DNA of 10,152 nucleotides from Prevotella sp. Lineage in GTDB: Bacteria; Bacteroidota; Bacteroidia; Bacteroidales; Bacteroidaceae. Numbering within the stretch: position 1 is the stretch's first letter; every line of letters starts with the position of its first letter. The notes under the pieces were generated by a model that saw only the letters and a list, made by a program, of their open reading frames with translations, had not been told where the DNA came from and did not search any database. Made by a program: the position numbers and the translations under genes. The stretch spans positions 1 to 10,152 of the forward strand of contig DLZV01000017.1 in NCBI GenBank assembly GCA_003447235.1, written 5' to 3'. Of the stretch, positions 1 through 5,749 are shown piece after piece.

Positions 1-99
1 AGGACCGGCGCCGCTATTTGTTTATCCCTCGCTCCTGTCGTAAGAGAAGCCCGTCGCGGACCCTCTATGGGTTTGTTCCGCAAGTCTCAGTTATGGGTG

Positions 100-113
100 C
101 AAAGATAGTGCAA
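100..113 (-). promoter_or_regulatory. possible leftward promoter -7 element
   Basis: Read on the minus strand this is TTGCACTATCTTTG, ending in TATCTTTG, an exact match to the Bacteroidota -7 consensus TAnnTTTG. No TTTG lies at the usual 19-20 nt upstream, so the match is only half complete. It follows the second of two tandem hairpins and points to a gene beyond the left edge of the window. The stronger leftward promoter is at 235-266. Confidence 0.4.
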
Positions 114-115
114 GT

Positions 116-223
116 CGAGCGCCATGAGAACTTGTTCTCTAATGGCCGAGGCGCAGCCTATCTTATCGAAAGATTTTGCCAGCGAGCGCAATGAGAGCTT
201 GCTCTCAAATTGCCGAGCGCCGC
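116..223 (-). repeat. tandem pair of covarying hairpins (about 67-bp period)
   Basis: Two related stem-loops start 67 nt apart. At 121-146, GCCAT then GAGAAC pairs across a TT loop with GTTCTC and ATGGC, with a 2-nt bulge. At 188-213, GCAAT then GAGAGC pairs with GCTCTC and ATTGC with the same bulge. Where the copies differ (C to A, A to G), the partner base changes too, so pairing is kept in both. Each hairpin is flanked by CGAGCG-like and CCGAG sequences. Read on the minus strand, each is followed by an ATCTTT motif, exact TATCTTTG in the left copy. The pair lies in the predicted leader of the leftward transcript starting near 228. It resembles promoter-proximal repeats I recall from Bacteroidales genomes; its function is unknown. 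Confidence 0.6.
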
Positions 224-234
224 TAAATCTTCTG

Positions 235-266
235 CAAAGGTATGAAGAATATTTCATACCTCCAAA
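235..266 (-). promoter_or_regulatory. leftward promoter overlapping an operator-like inverted repeat
   Basis: On the minus strand, TTTG (plus 263-266) is followed after exactly 20 nt by TACCTTTG (plus 235-242), matching the Bacteroidota sigma-ABfr consensus TTTG-N19-21-TAnnTTTG. The perfect inverted repeat GGTATGAA-N6-TTCATACC (239-260) fills the spacer and overlaps the -7 box, the position expected for a repressor operator. The start site would be near 228, giving a leader of more than 220 nt that contains the two tandem hairpins. The controlled gene would lie left of the window. Confidence 0.6.
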
Positions 267-313
267 TAAAACCACAAATATTTTCCAACTTTTTTTCGTC
301 TTGCTGAAAATGG

Positions 314-332
314 CACATAGCAAAGCTATGTG
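314..332. repeat. small perfect inverted repeat
   Basis: CACATAGC and GCTATGTG form a perfect 8-bp stem around an AAA loop. Read on the minus strand it is followed by CCATTTTC, so it could be a weak terminator or a protein-binding site. No gene ends here on either strand. Confidence 0.4.
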
Positions 333-409
333 AGCTACCGAATAACAGTATGAATATACTTTACAGTTTAGCATATTTTGAAAATCATACTGGGGAGAAG
401 TGCAAAATG

Positions 410-502
410 AAAACGTAAGAACGTAAGGTGTAAGGATGTAAGGTGGACACGATGACCCACCTTACATCCTTACAACCTTACACCTTACATCCTTACGTTT
501 TT
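410..502. repeat. GTAAGG repeat: forward and inverted copies forming a long hairpin
   Basis: The forward copy (410-446) consists of GTAAG units spaced 7-8 bp apart. The inverted copy (457-502) carries the same units on the other strand with one or two extra. The inner 18 bp (429-446 against 457-474, TGTAAGGATGTAAGGTGG) pair perfectly around a 10-nt loop. A third copy lies at 612-645. The unit is degenerate and very short, with no regular spacers, so this is not a CRISPR. It may be an intergenic repeat family or part of a small non-autonomous element. Confidence 0.7.
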
Positions 503-524
503 GAAAATGAATCGTGGTCGGGGG

Positions 525-574
525 TCAAAGAAATAGTATATATAATATTAATATTATATATACTATTTCTTTGA
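525..574. repeat. perfect 50-bp AT-rich palindrome
   Basis: Bases 525-549 are the exact reverse complement of 550-574, with no central spacer. The arm begins TCAAAGAAATAGTATATATA and the centre is AATATT. Outside these limits the symmetry stops (G at 524 against A at 575). A perfect spacer-less palindrome this long can extrude as a cruciform or fold as a hairpin. It sits roughly midway between the inverted GTAAGG copy (457-502) and the forward copy (612-645), so the three parts form a nested symmetrical structure. Confidence 0.9.
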
Positions 575-611
575 ACTCGTTTCACCCACTTTTCGCCCTG
601 GTTCAAAAACG

Positions 612-645
612 AAAACGTAAGAATGTAAGGTGTAAGGATGTAAGG
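612..645 (+). repeat. third GTAAGG repeat copy
   Basis: This 34-base stretch matches 410-443 at 33 of 34 positions; the single difference is AATG for AACG. With the inverted copy at 457-502 it forms terminal inverted repeats (15 bp perfect, CCTTACATCCTTACA) of a segment of about 190 bp centred near the 50-bp palindrome. Confidence 0.7.
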
Positions 646-1100
646 TCCAATGGAGTCCCAACAAACTATCTATTGTTTAATGAACTGAGGGTAAACCGCT
701 AAAAACCAATAGTTTATAGGCGATCAAAAAGTTCCACCACCCCTCCTCACCCTCGTTTCTCCTTACATTTTGCTTTCGTTAACAAATCAAGAAATCCTTC
801 TCGCCAACTCTCCCTCTCCTCAAAAAAAACAGGGGGGAAGAGAAGAGAAATCAAAGAAAATGCGTAACTTTGTGGGGTCGAAGACTGCATCGACAAGCTA
901 AAAACAGGGCCGCAGCAGTCGCTACGCCCCAAAAAATCGAAAAGCAAGAAGCTATTAACATCACAAATAGAAGCAAAAAAGATATGACATAATGGTAAAA
1001 ACATAAGAAAGGATAGACGCTGACGCCTGGCTCTTCTGCAGCATTCGAAACCTGCAATTATAAGAAGTGACAAGAAGAAGATGACAGCGAAGCATCTACT

Positions 1101-1178
1101 CCTCCACGGCGTGGGACCTGCTTGATGGCGTCTTTTTCATACGCCAACATCTTGGTGCATTATTAGTAGGCCCACGCC
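1101..1178 (+). ncRNA. possible structured leader before the 1233 gene
   Basis: GGCGTGGG (1108-1115) can pair with CCCACGCC (1171-1178), enclosing an inner hairpin GGCGT (1127-1131) with ACGCC (1141-1145). An alternative local hairpin, CCACG-G-CGTGG (1105-1115), would compete with the long stem. A 14-codon open frame starting at ATG 1081 ends at 1125, inside this structure. Together these could form an attenuator-like leader 55 nt before the next gene. This is inferred from pairing alone, and no known RNA family was recognised. Confidence 0.25.
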
Positions 1179-1180
1179 GA

Positions 1181-1190
1181 TTTTTACCAT
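1181..1190 (+). promoter_or_regulatory. TTTTTACCAT motif upstream of the 1233 gene
   Basis: The exact 10-mer occurs here, at 1797-1806 before the next gene, and on the minus strand at 992-1001. The two plus copies keep similarity further downstream: CTACGACTTTTAAAGCAA here and TTATAGATTCTTTAAACGCA at the other. They lie 43 nt and 33 nt before their start codons. This suggests a shared promoter or operator, although neither copy is a standard TAnnTTTG box. Confidence 0.4.
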
Positions 1191-1232
1191 CTACGACTTT
1201 TAAAGCAACAACACTTAAAAGAACTAAGGATT

Positions 1233-1790
1233 ATGGAGAAAGCACTACCTATGAACGAGAATGAAAATCTGCTTTGGGGAAAGTGGAAAGGAACGGGTGT
1301 TTCAGAACATCAACGTAGTCGCCTCCTAATCCAACATAGGCTGGAGGAAAGGAAGAAGAAAGAATACGAATGCAACCGAAAAAATGACGAGGATCAGCAA
1401 AGGCGGGCCGACATGCAATTACTGCCTTTTACAAAGGAGGAACGAAAGCTTTGGAGGCAGTGGACAAGGCAGGGTATTACAGGAAGGGATCGAAGGAAAC
1501 TCCTAAAGCACGAAAGGCGAAAGGCACGAAAATTAAAAGGCCACGTACAGGAGAGAGAAATCACCAAGAAGAACGAAAGAGAGAAGGCACGAAAATTACA
1601 AGGCTACGTACAGAAAAGAGAAATCACCAAGAAGAACGAAAGAGAGGCCGACATATTTATCGCATGCCTTCTTGGCGTCCCCTTCATTCTCGTTGTCTTG
1701 GTGGTCTTCATATTCATCAGCAAACCTATGATATTGATGTGTATCATTTGGGTAATAGGCATGCTGCTGGCGTTGGCGTTTGGCAGATGA
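1233..1790 (+). CDS. basic, internally duplicated, membrane-anchored protein of unknown function
   Basis: I do not recognise the family of this 185-residue protein. Residues 13-41 and 72-97 are diverged copies of one motif, LWxxWxxxG(V/I)(S/T)xxxRxxLL. A 21-residue unit is tandemly duplicated at 97-117 and 118-138 (KARKLxGxVQxREITKKNER). Residues 30-140 are highly charged (Lys, Arg, Glu) and probably helical or coiled-coil. Two hydrophobic segments follow, about 141-162 and 165-184, ending at the C-terminus, so a C-terminal membrane hairpin with a large basic cytosolic domain is likely. The first ATG follows AAGGA closely; ATG 1251 is an alternative start. The stop is 48 nt before the endonuclease gene, and both genes share an upstream TTTTTACCAT element, so it may be co-regulated with the RM system. 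A real gene is favoured by the structured repeats and clear membrane segments, but the function is open. Confidence 0.7.
   Translation: MEKALPMNENENLLWGKWKGTGVSEHQRSRLLIQHRLEERKKKEYECNRKNDEDQQRRADMQLLPFTKEERKLWRQWTRQGITGRDRRKLLKHERRKARKLKGHVQEREITKKNEREKARKLQGYVQKREITKKNEREADIFIACLLGVPFILVVLVVFIFISKPMILMCIIWVIGMLLALAFGR
1521..1646 (+). repeat. 63-bp tandem duplication inside the 1233 gene
   Basis: Two adjacent 63-bp units (1521-1583 and 1584-1646) are nearly identical, both beginning AAGGCACGAAAATTA and ending GAACGAAAGAGAG. The period is a multiple of three, so copy-number change would keep the frame and add or remove 21 residues of the charged helix. The few differences show that the duplication is not brand new. 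Confidence 0.85.
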
Positions 1791-1796
1791 ATACCA

Positions 1797-1806
1797 TTTT
1801 TACCAT
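1797..1806 (+). promoter_or_regulatory. TTTTTACCAT motif upstream of the endonuclease gene
   Basis: Exact copy of the 10-mer at 1181-1190, located in the 48-nt gap between the membrane-protein gene and the endonuclease gene. Flanking similarity (CTTTAAACGCAA here, TTTTAAAGCAA there) extends it towards the start codon. It could be a promoter or an operator shared by both genes. Confidence 0.4.
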
Positions 1807-1838
1807 TTATAGATTCTTTAAACGCAATCGAGAGAATA

Positions 1839-2569
1839 ATGGCACGCAAAAAATATACACAAGAGCAACAAGTGATCGATGTGCTCCGCCAAATAGGTGG
1901 ATACGCCACGCTGGGCGACCTGTACCGTCTTGTCGATACGAAATCGTGGGCGACCAAGACGCCCAACGAGTCCATCCGGAGAATCGTGCAGCAATCTGAG
2001 GAGATCTTCAAAATCCAACCGGGCCTTTGGGCCTTGGAGGATTGTCGCGAGAAAGTGATGCGCAAATTTGACCTTCTGCCCAACGAGAAACAGTGCGAGG
2101 AGCAGTTTACGCATGGCTACTATCAAGGATTGATCATCGCCATAGGCAACATGAAACACTACCAAACCTATGTGCCTGCCCAAGACCAAAATCGCAAGTT
2201 TCTCGAAAAACCCTTGAAGGATATTTGCACCACCATCCATATTCCCGACTTCTCGTATGAGTATCTGACCGACAGGGCAAGGACGGTAGATGTCATTTGG
2301 TTTAACGAGCGCAATATGCCCAACAGTTTCTTTGAAGTAGAGCACTCCACCGACATCCAAAACTCCGTCGCCAAGTTTTGTGACCTACAAGATTTCCACA
2401 GTCGCTTTCTGATCGTTGCGCCAAAAAATCGCAGGGGCAGTTTGACAAAGTGATGAGCCGAACAGCCTTCAAGGACATCAAAGCGCGCGTTGCCTTCCAT
2501 AGCTATGAAGACATTTCCAAGCAGTACGAACTCATGTGTATGGCAAGAGCCAGCGAGGGATTTATCTGA
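1839..2569 (+). pseudogene. HARE-HTH type II restriction endonuclease, frame broken by one base
   Basis: The uninterrupted frame runs 1839-2453 (204 residues). Its tail RGSLTK is out of place, and the natural continuation QFDKVMSRTAFKDIKARVAF lies in the -1 frame and runs to TGA 2567-2569, giving 243 residues if restored. Residues 7-66 look like the HARE-HTH winged helix (conserved ALYxL-like helix, then a GLWALE ending), a domain known to be fused to restriction enzymes. The catalytic part shows D151 (TVDVIWF) and E166-V-E168 (FFEVEHS), an ExE version of the PD-(D/E)XK nuclease fold. One base is missing from A6 (2423-2428) or G4 (2434-2437). A -1 slip on A-AAA-AAT could also produce the full protein. 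The adjacent methylase implies an RM pair. Confidence is high for a nuclease, unknown for its target, and moderate that it is inactive. Confidence 0.75.
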
Positions 2570-2572
2570 TTT

Positions 2573-2689
2573 TTTGTGATCATTTATTAACAACACTGTC
2601 ACCCGTACAAATCGCTCAAATATTTGATAATTAAACATATACGAATATACTAATAGGATCATTTTGATCACAAATGTCAAACTATGATC
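2573..2689 (+). promoter_or_regulatory. GATC-rich regulatory gap before the methylase gene
   Basis: The 166-bp gap between endonuclease and methylase holds four GATC sites in 112 bp (2578, 2657, 2666, 2686; about one per 256 bp expected by chance). Two of them lie in a 10-bp inverted repeat, TTTGTGATCA (2573-2582) and TGATCACAAA (2665-2674). This layout could let methylation state or a bound regulator control the methylase promoter. GATC is also common elsewhere in the window, so it is not avoided. Confidence 0.4.
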
Positions 2690-2717
2690 TTTTCGGGGTT
2701 TCTCAAGTATTTTGCTA

Positions 2718-2725
2718 TACTTTTG
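2718..2725 (+). promoter_or_regulatory. -7 element of the methylase gene
   Basis: TACTTTTG matches TAnnTTTG and lies 10 nt before ATG 2736, so the message would have almost no leader. No clear -33 TTTG is present 19-20 nt upstream (GGGG lies there), so it may need an activator. Confidence 0.4.
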
Positions 2726-2735
2726 CGCCCGAATT

Positions 2736-3770
2736 ATGGAGTATCGCATACAAGTAACTGAAAAATTACAACACATAGAAACCATTTCAGCGGCCTCGGG
2801 AACCGAAGCCGTGGAATTGGTGCGCCAATCGTATAAGGAAGAAAAGATCGTACTCAGTTCTGAACATTTCTCTGACGTAGCAGTCGCCGTCGAGCATCAG
2901 AAAGTACAAGCCTATTACAAATCGCCCAACCACGATTTCGTCCTTGCCCACGGCGACTGCTTCGAGCTGCTGCGGGCGTTTGACTTCAAGTTTGACATGA
3001 TCTTTGCCGACCCACCCTATTTTCTCTCCAATGGCGGCATCTCGTTGCAGAGCGGCAAGGTGGTGTGTGTTGACAAGGGTTCGTGGGACAAGGGGAAGTC
3101 GCAAGCCGACATGATGTCATTCAACAGGGAGTGGTTGCGCCTCTGTCGCGACAAACTCAAGGACAATGGCACCATTTGGATCAGCGGCACTTACCACAAT
3201 ATTTTTTCCGTGGCCAACTGTCTGACCGAGCTTGGCTACAAGATTCTGAACGTGATCACGTGGCAGAAGACCAATCCTCCTGCCAACATCTCTTGTCGCT
3301 TTTTCACCTATTCCACCGAGTTTGTCATTTGGGCAAGAAAGATGCAGAAAGTGCCGCATAAGTTCAACTATGAGTTGATGAAGCGACTCAACGACGGCAA
3401 GCAAATGACCGACGTGTGGCGCATGCCGGCTATCGGGCGTTGGGAAAAGACCTGCGGCAAGCACCCTACGCAGAAGCCGCTGCGCCTCTTGGTCCGCATG
3501 ATCCTTGCCTCGACCGATGAGGGCGACTGGATACTCGATCCCTTCAGCGGCAGCGCCACGACGGGGATAGCCGCCAATCTCTGCGGGCGCCGATTTGCGG
3601 GCGTGGAGCAAGACGAAGCGTTTTGCCAAATGGGCAAGGCGCGGAGAGAGGAGATAGAAGACCTCGACTGCTACCACTCGCTGGCGAGCCATATCGACGA
3701 TCTGCAAAAGACAGAAGAGCACGCTATGGCAAGGGAAGCCCTCGACGGTTATCCCCATACGCCCTTTTGA
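2736..3770 (+). CDS. DpnA-type beta-class adenine DNA methyltransferase with N-terminal DpnD/PcfM-like domain
   Basis: This 344-residue protein is predicted to methylate adenine in DNA using S-adenosylmethionine. Motif order is that of a beta-class enzyme: DPPY at 92-95 first, then the cofactor-binding FSGSATTG at 270-277. The stretch DMIFADPPYFLSNGG, then DKGSWDK, SGTYHN, TWQKTNPPANISCR and KHPTQKP closely resembles DpnA of the DpnII system as I remember it. Residues 1-55 (YRIQVTEKLQHIE...VLSSEHFSD) look like a DpnD/PcfM domain, a small module normally encoded separately. ATG 2736 is chosen because the upstream TTG 2712 overlaps the -7 box and adds residues unlike the family. The last 35 residues extend beyond the methylase core. 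It pairs with the HARE-HTH endonuclease upstream. GATC specificity is a guess from the DpnA resemblance. Confidence 0.9.
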   Translation: MEYRIQVTEKLQHIETISAASGTEAVELVRQSYKEEKIVLSSEHFSDVAVAVEHQKVQAYYKSPNHDFVLAHGDCFELLRAFDFKFDMIFADPPYFLSNGGISLQSGKVVCVDKGSWDKGKSQADMMSFNREWLRLCRDKLKDNGTIWISGTYHNIFSVANCLTELGYKILNVITWQKTNPPANISCRFFTYSTEFVIWARKMQKVPHKFNYELMKRLNDGKQMTDVWRMPAIGRWEKTCGKHPTQKPLRLLVRMILASTDEGDWILDPFSGSATTGIAANLCGRRFAGVEQDEAFCQMGKARREEIEDLDCYHSLASHIDDLQKTEEHAMAREALDGYPHTPF

Positions 3771-3988
3771 TCTCGGCTATCAGCGGTCCAGCGATTGTTT
3801 CCTTGCAGACAAAAACATCACCCTTCGGGGGGGGTAAAGGGGTATATGATTAGCTATTTTTGAAAACGACCCATTGCCCATTTTTATCACTCCCGATCCG
3901 AGCGATGTAGCCTTTGCAAAAAGAAACATCTATAACAATTCCCCCTGCGCCCAAATCAATTTATATTCACAAATAAAGCTATATAGCC
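3771..3988. other. gap between two convergent restriction-modification systems
   Basis: No gene is visible. CCC-TTCG-GGG near 3822-3831, within a G8 run, could form a short UUCG-capped hairpin but lacks a following T-run, so a terminator is not convincing. Composition drops from GC-rich on the left to AT-rich on the right across this gap, consistent with separate origins of the two systems. Confidence 0.5.
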
Positions 3989-4708
3989 TTAATCATCATC
4001 TTTTTGAATAAAATCAGCAACTAATTGCTTTATCGTTTTTTCGGCTTGCTCTATCCCAACAAGCTCTATCAATTTATTATAATCTTCTATTTCATTATCA
4101 GTAAACGTCAACACAATTTGGCGTTCTTTACGCCCTGCTATATGAGTGTATCCTTCAGGATGTGCCCAAAAGCAACTAGTACAAAACTCGACATTTTTTA
4201 TAGACCAATTCGGACAATGCTCGCATGTCCATGACTTAGCTCTATTAGCCGAAGGGCTTAAAAGCATGTAACAATCTATATTTTTCTCATCTTGCTCACC
4301 ACCAATCTCATAAGGAATTCTATGGTCTACTTGTAACAATCGCTCCTCCATCGGTTGCAAATATACAAAACATATTGCACCATATTTGTCCATCAAAGCT
4401 TTCTTTAAAGCTTTCGACAAAGTTGTACGACCAGCAACTTTAGACACTTTATCATCAAGAAATACTGGCATCCCAAACTTATAAGCAGCAATACTTCTTC
4501 CATCAGTAGCCTTTACCCTATAAGTAACCAAATTTACACCTCGTTCTCTGACATCTCTTGCTGCACGAGGCGCATGCTCATAACCATATTTTCCCTTTAA
4601 CTCTTCAGTTGTTATAAAACCATATTTTAATATATGTTGAATCACTGTAGAAGGACGCTTTTCCGTTATGGCATTCAACTTATTTATTATTGCCTTTGGA
4701 TATTTCAT
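3989..4708 (-). CDS. HNH-type II restriction endonuclease with zinc site
   Basis: This 239-residue protein is predicted to cut DNA as partner of the overlapping adenine methylase. Residues 1-80 contain a helix-rich segment (IQHILKYGFITTEELKGKYG) suggesting a winged helix. The catalytic core is LQVDHRIPYEIGGE (125-138; His129 the expected catalytic base) followed by LLSPSANRAKSWTC (149-162), a beta-beta-alpha-metal (HNH, here HNN-like) arrangement comparable with NlaIII (IDH...AANDAK then a Cys pair). Four cysteines, C162/C165 and C176/C179, probably hold a structural zinc. Its ATG overlaps the methylase stop as ATGA, giving translational coupling so that methylase is made first. The gene is AT-rich, unlike the neighbouring RM system. 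Type II endonuclease is well supported; the target sequence is unknown. Confidence 0.85.
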   Translation of the reverse strand: MKYPKAIINKLNAITEKRPSTVIQHILKYGFITTEELKGKYGYEHAPRAARDVRERGVNLVTYRVKATDGRSIAAYKFGMPVFLDDKVSKVAGRTTLSKALKKALMDKYGAICFVYLQPMEERLLQVDHRIPYEIGGEQDEKNIDCYMLLSPSANRAKSWTCEHCPNWSIKNVEFCTSCFWAHPEGYTHIAGRKERQIVLTFTDNEIEDYNKLIELVGIEQAEKTIKQLVADFIQKDDD

Positions 4709-5646
4709 ACAACTTCTTCAAACAAGAGCTTTTGTTGACAAACAGGATGTGTCATTTTTTGCAATTTATCACTCAAATAAAGAGCCTCATAGGTAACCTC
4801 TTTTCGTCCGAGTAATACACTTTGGCTAGACAACCCAGCGTTCAACAACACTTTACGTAGGCCTAAATTTTCAGGTAAGTCTATGCCATATTGTTTCTCA
4901 CCACATTGTCCATCATAACTAATCATAAAATCTATTCCCCGACTATTCAATTCGTCAACAGCACCAACAAAATCATCAAATTCAATACCCGCATAATATC
5001 TATTATCATGAGAGCTACAAACTCCCTGATATGGCGGATCCATATAAACCAAGTCGCCAGGAACTGCTTGTTTTAGTATTTCTCTATAATCTAAAGAAGA
5101 AAATGTTGTTTTCCCCTTCAAATAACTAGATATTTGGTATACATTTTTGGCTAACGTGGTAGGAGAAGTACCCTTTCTCCGTTTGTCTGGGGACTGGTTA
5201 AACATGCCTGTCGAGCTATACCTAACAGAACCCTTCACACATCGAGCTAACAAATAAAGCATATTGGCAGCAGACTTATCGCCCGCATTAAATTCATCCC
5301 TCACCTTATAAAAATGCGCAACGCTTCCACCTTCGAAGACTAACTGTTCATTCCAAACTTTTGAATATTCCGCAACAAGTACATCTGGAGTTTCTATTGC
5401 TTCACGCAATATTCCCATCAAAGGGGCATTTAAGTCATTTAAGCTATATTGATTTGCCCGTTGCTGCTTTGATACAGCTATAGTGATAGCTGCCATACCT
5501 GCAAAAGGCTCAATCAGGCGATTAAATTTGCGAGGCATATATTGTAATATCAGAGGTGCCAAATTTCTTTTAGAACCTTGATATTGAACGATATGTGGAA
5601 CTGTTCTTGTTATCATCCTAATTTCCGCAGCACTATGAGTTAGCAT
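4705..5646 (-). CDS. Dam-family (alpha-class) adenine DNA methyltransferase
   Basis: This 313-residue enzyme is predicted to methylate adenine in the target of the HNH endonuclease. Motif X-like QYQGSKRNL lies at 21-29, the cofactor-binding EPFAGMAAITIA at 46-57, and the catalytic DPPY at 203-206, the order of the Dam/MjaIII/DpnM class. The long region between motifs I and IV would be the target-recognition part. The start is uncertain: Met1 or Met11 (MITRTVPHIVQYQG); the conserved sequence begins only near residue 18, so both fit. The stop overlaps the endonuclease start by 4 bp. No good promoter is visible upstream; the sequence there becomes IS1380 remnant from about 5750, so an insertion may have separated the gene from its original promoter. 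AT-rich composition suggests horizontal transfer of the pair as a unit. Confidence 0.9.
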   Translation of the reverse strand: MLTHSAAEIRMITRTVPHIVQYQGSKRNLAPLILQYMPRKFNRLIEPFAGMAAITIAVSKQQRANQYSLNDLNAPLMGILREAIETPDVLVAEYSKVWNEQLVFEGGSVAHFYKVRDEFNAGDKSAANMLYLLARCVKGSVRYSSTGMFNQSPDKRRKGTSPTTLAKNVYQISSYLKGKTTFSSLDYREILKQAVPGDLVYMDPPYQGVCSSHDNRYYAGIEFDDFVGAVDELNSRGIDFMISYDGQCGEKQYGIDLPENLGLRKVLLNAGLSSQSVLLGRKEVTYEALYLSDKLQKMTHPVCQQKLLFEEVV

Positions 5647-5749
5647 TTTTTACAAGTACCTGAACATCAAAGCTGCTCAGGATTATGACATGTCAGATTT
5701 TTCACCTACCTTAGTGCTGCAAAAAAGCATAGCAAAAACTCCGAATGAC

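Larger units (their letters stand above)
646..1232. other. stretch with no convincing gene
   Basis: I find no gene I can defend. It starts with a pyrimidine-rich segment (730-830), followed by purine-rich sequence. A TAACTTTG -7-like box at 865-872 lacks a -33 partner. Downstream of it, short frames of 35-45 codons remain open on the plus strand with plausible composition but without a clear start. TTTTTACCAT motifs occur at 992-1001 (minus) and 1181-1190 (plus). A possible structured leader lies at 1101-1178. Confidence 0.5.

Noticed and set aside
410..645. CRISPR array
   Set aside because: Units are degenerate 7-8-mers, one copy is inverted, and there are no uniform unique spacers or cas genes.
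514..702. 62-codon frame across the 50-bp palindrome
   Set aside because: It is mostly translated palindrome and GTAAGG repeat, not protein-like.
865..872. TAACTTTG as a promoter for a gene in 873-1080
   Set aside because: No -33 box, and no frame downstream with a credible start and length.
747..1073. 108-codon minus-strand frame with hydrophobic stretches
   Set aside because: No promoter, ribosome site or family resemblance; it arises from the pyrimidine/purine-rich strand bias here.
1451..1999. 182-codon plus-strand frame overlapping two genes
   Set aside because: Second-frame reading of the repetitive 1233 gene and of the endonuclease start; highly biased composition and no start context.
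2712..2735. TTG 2712 as the methylase start
   Set aside because: It overlaps the -7 box and adds eight residues (MLYFCARI) ahead of the domain start; ATG 2736 begins exactly where the DpnD-like strand begins.
2168..2785. 205-codon minus-strand frame
   Set aside because: It overlaps the endonuclease, the GATC-rich gap and the methylase start; the forward genes have clear catalytic motifs and this has none.
3117..3758. 213-codon minus-strand frame
   Set aside because: Shadow of the DpnA-type methylase, whose motifs are unambiguous.
5690..5749. ATG 5690 as the start of the IS1380 transposase
   Set aside because: The added 20 residues do not match the family, which begins MAKVQIKSEK at 5750.
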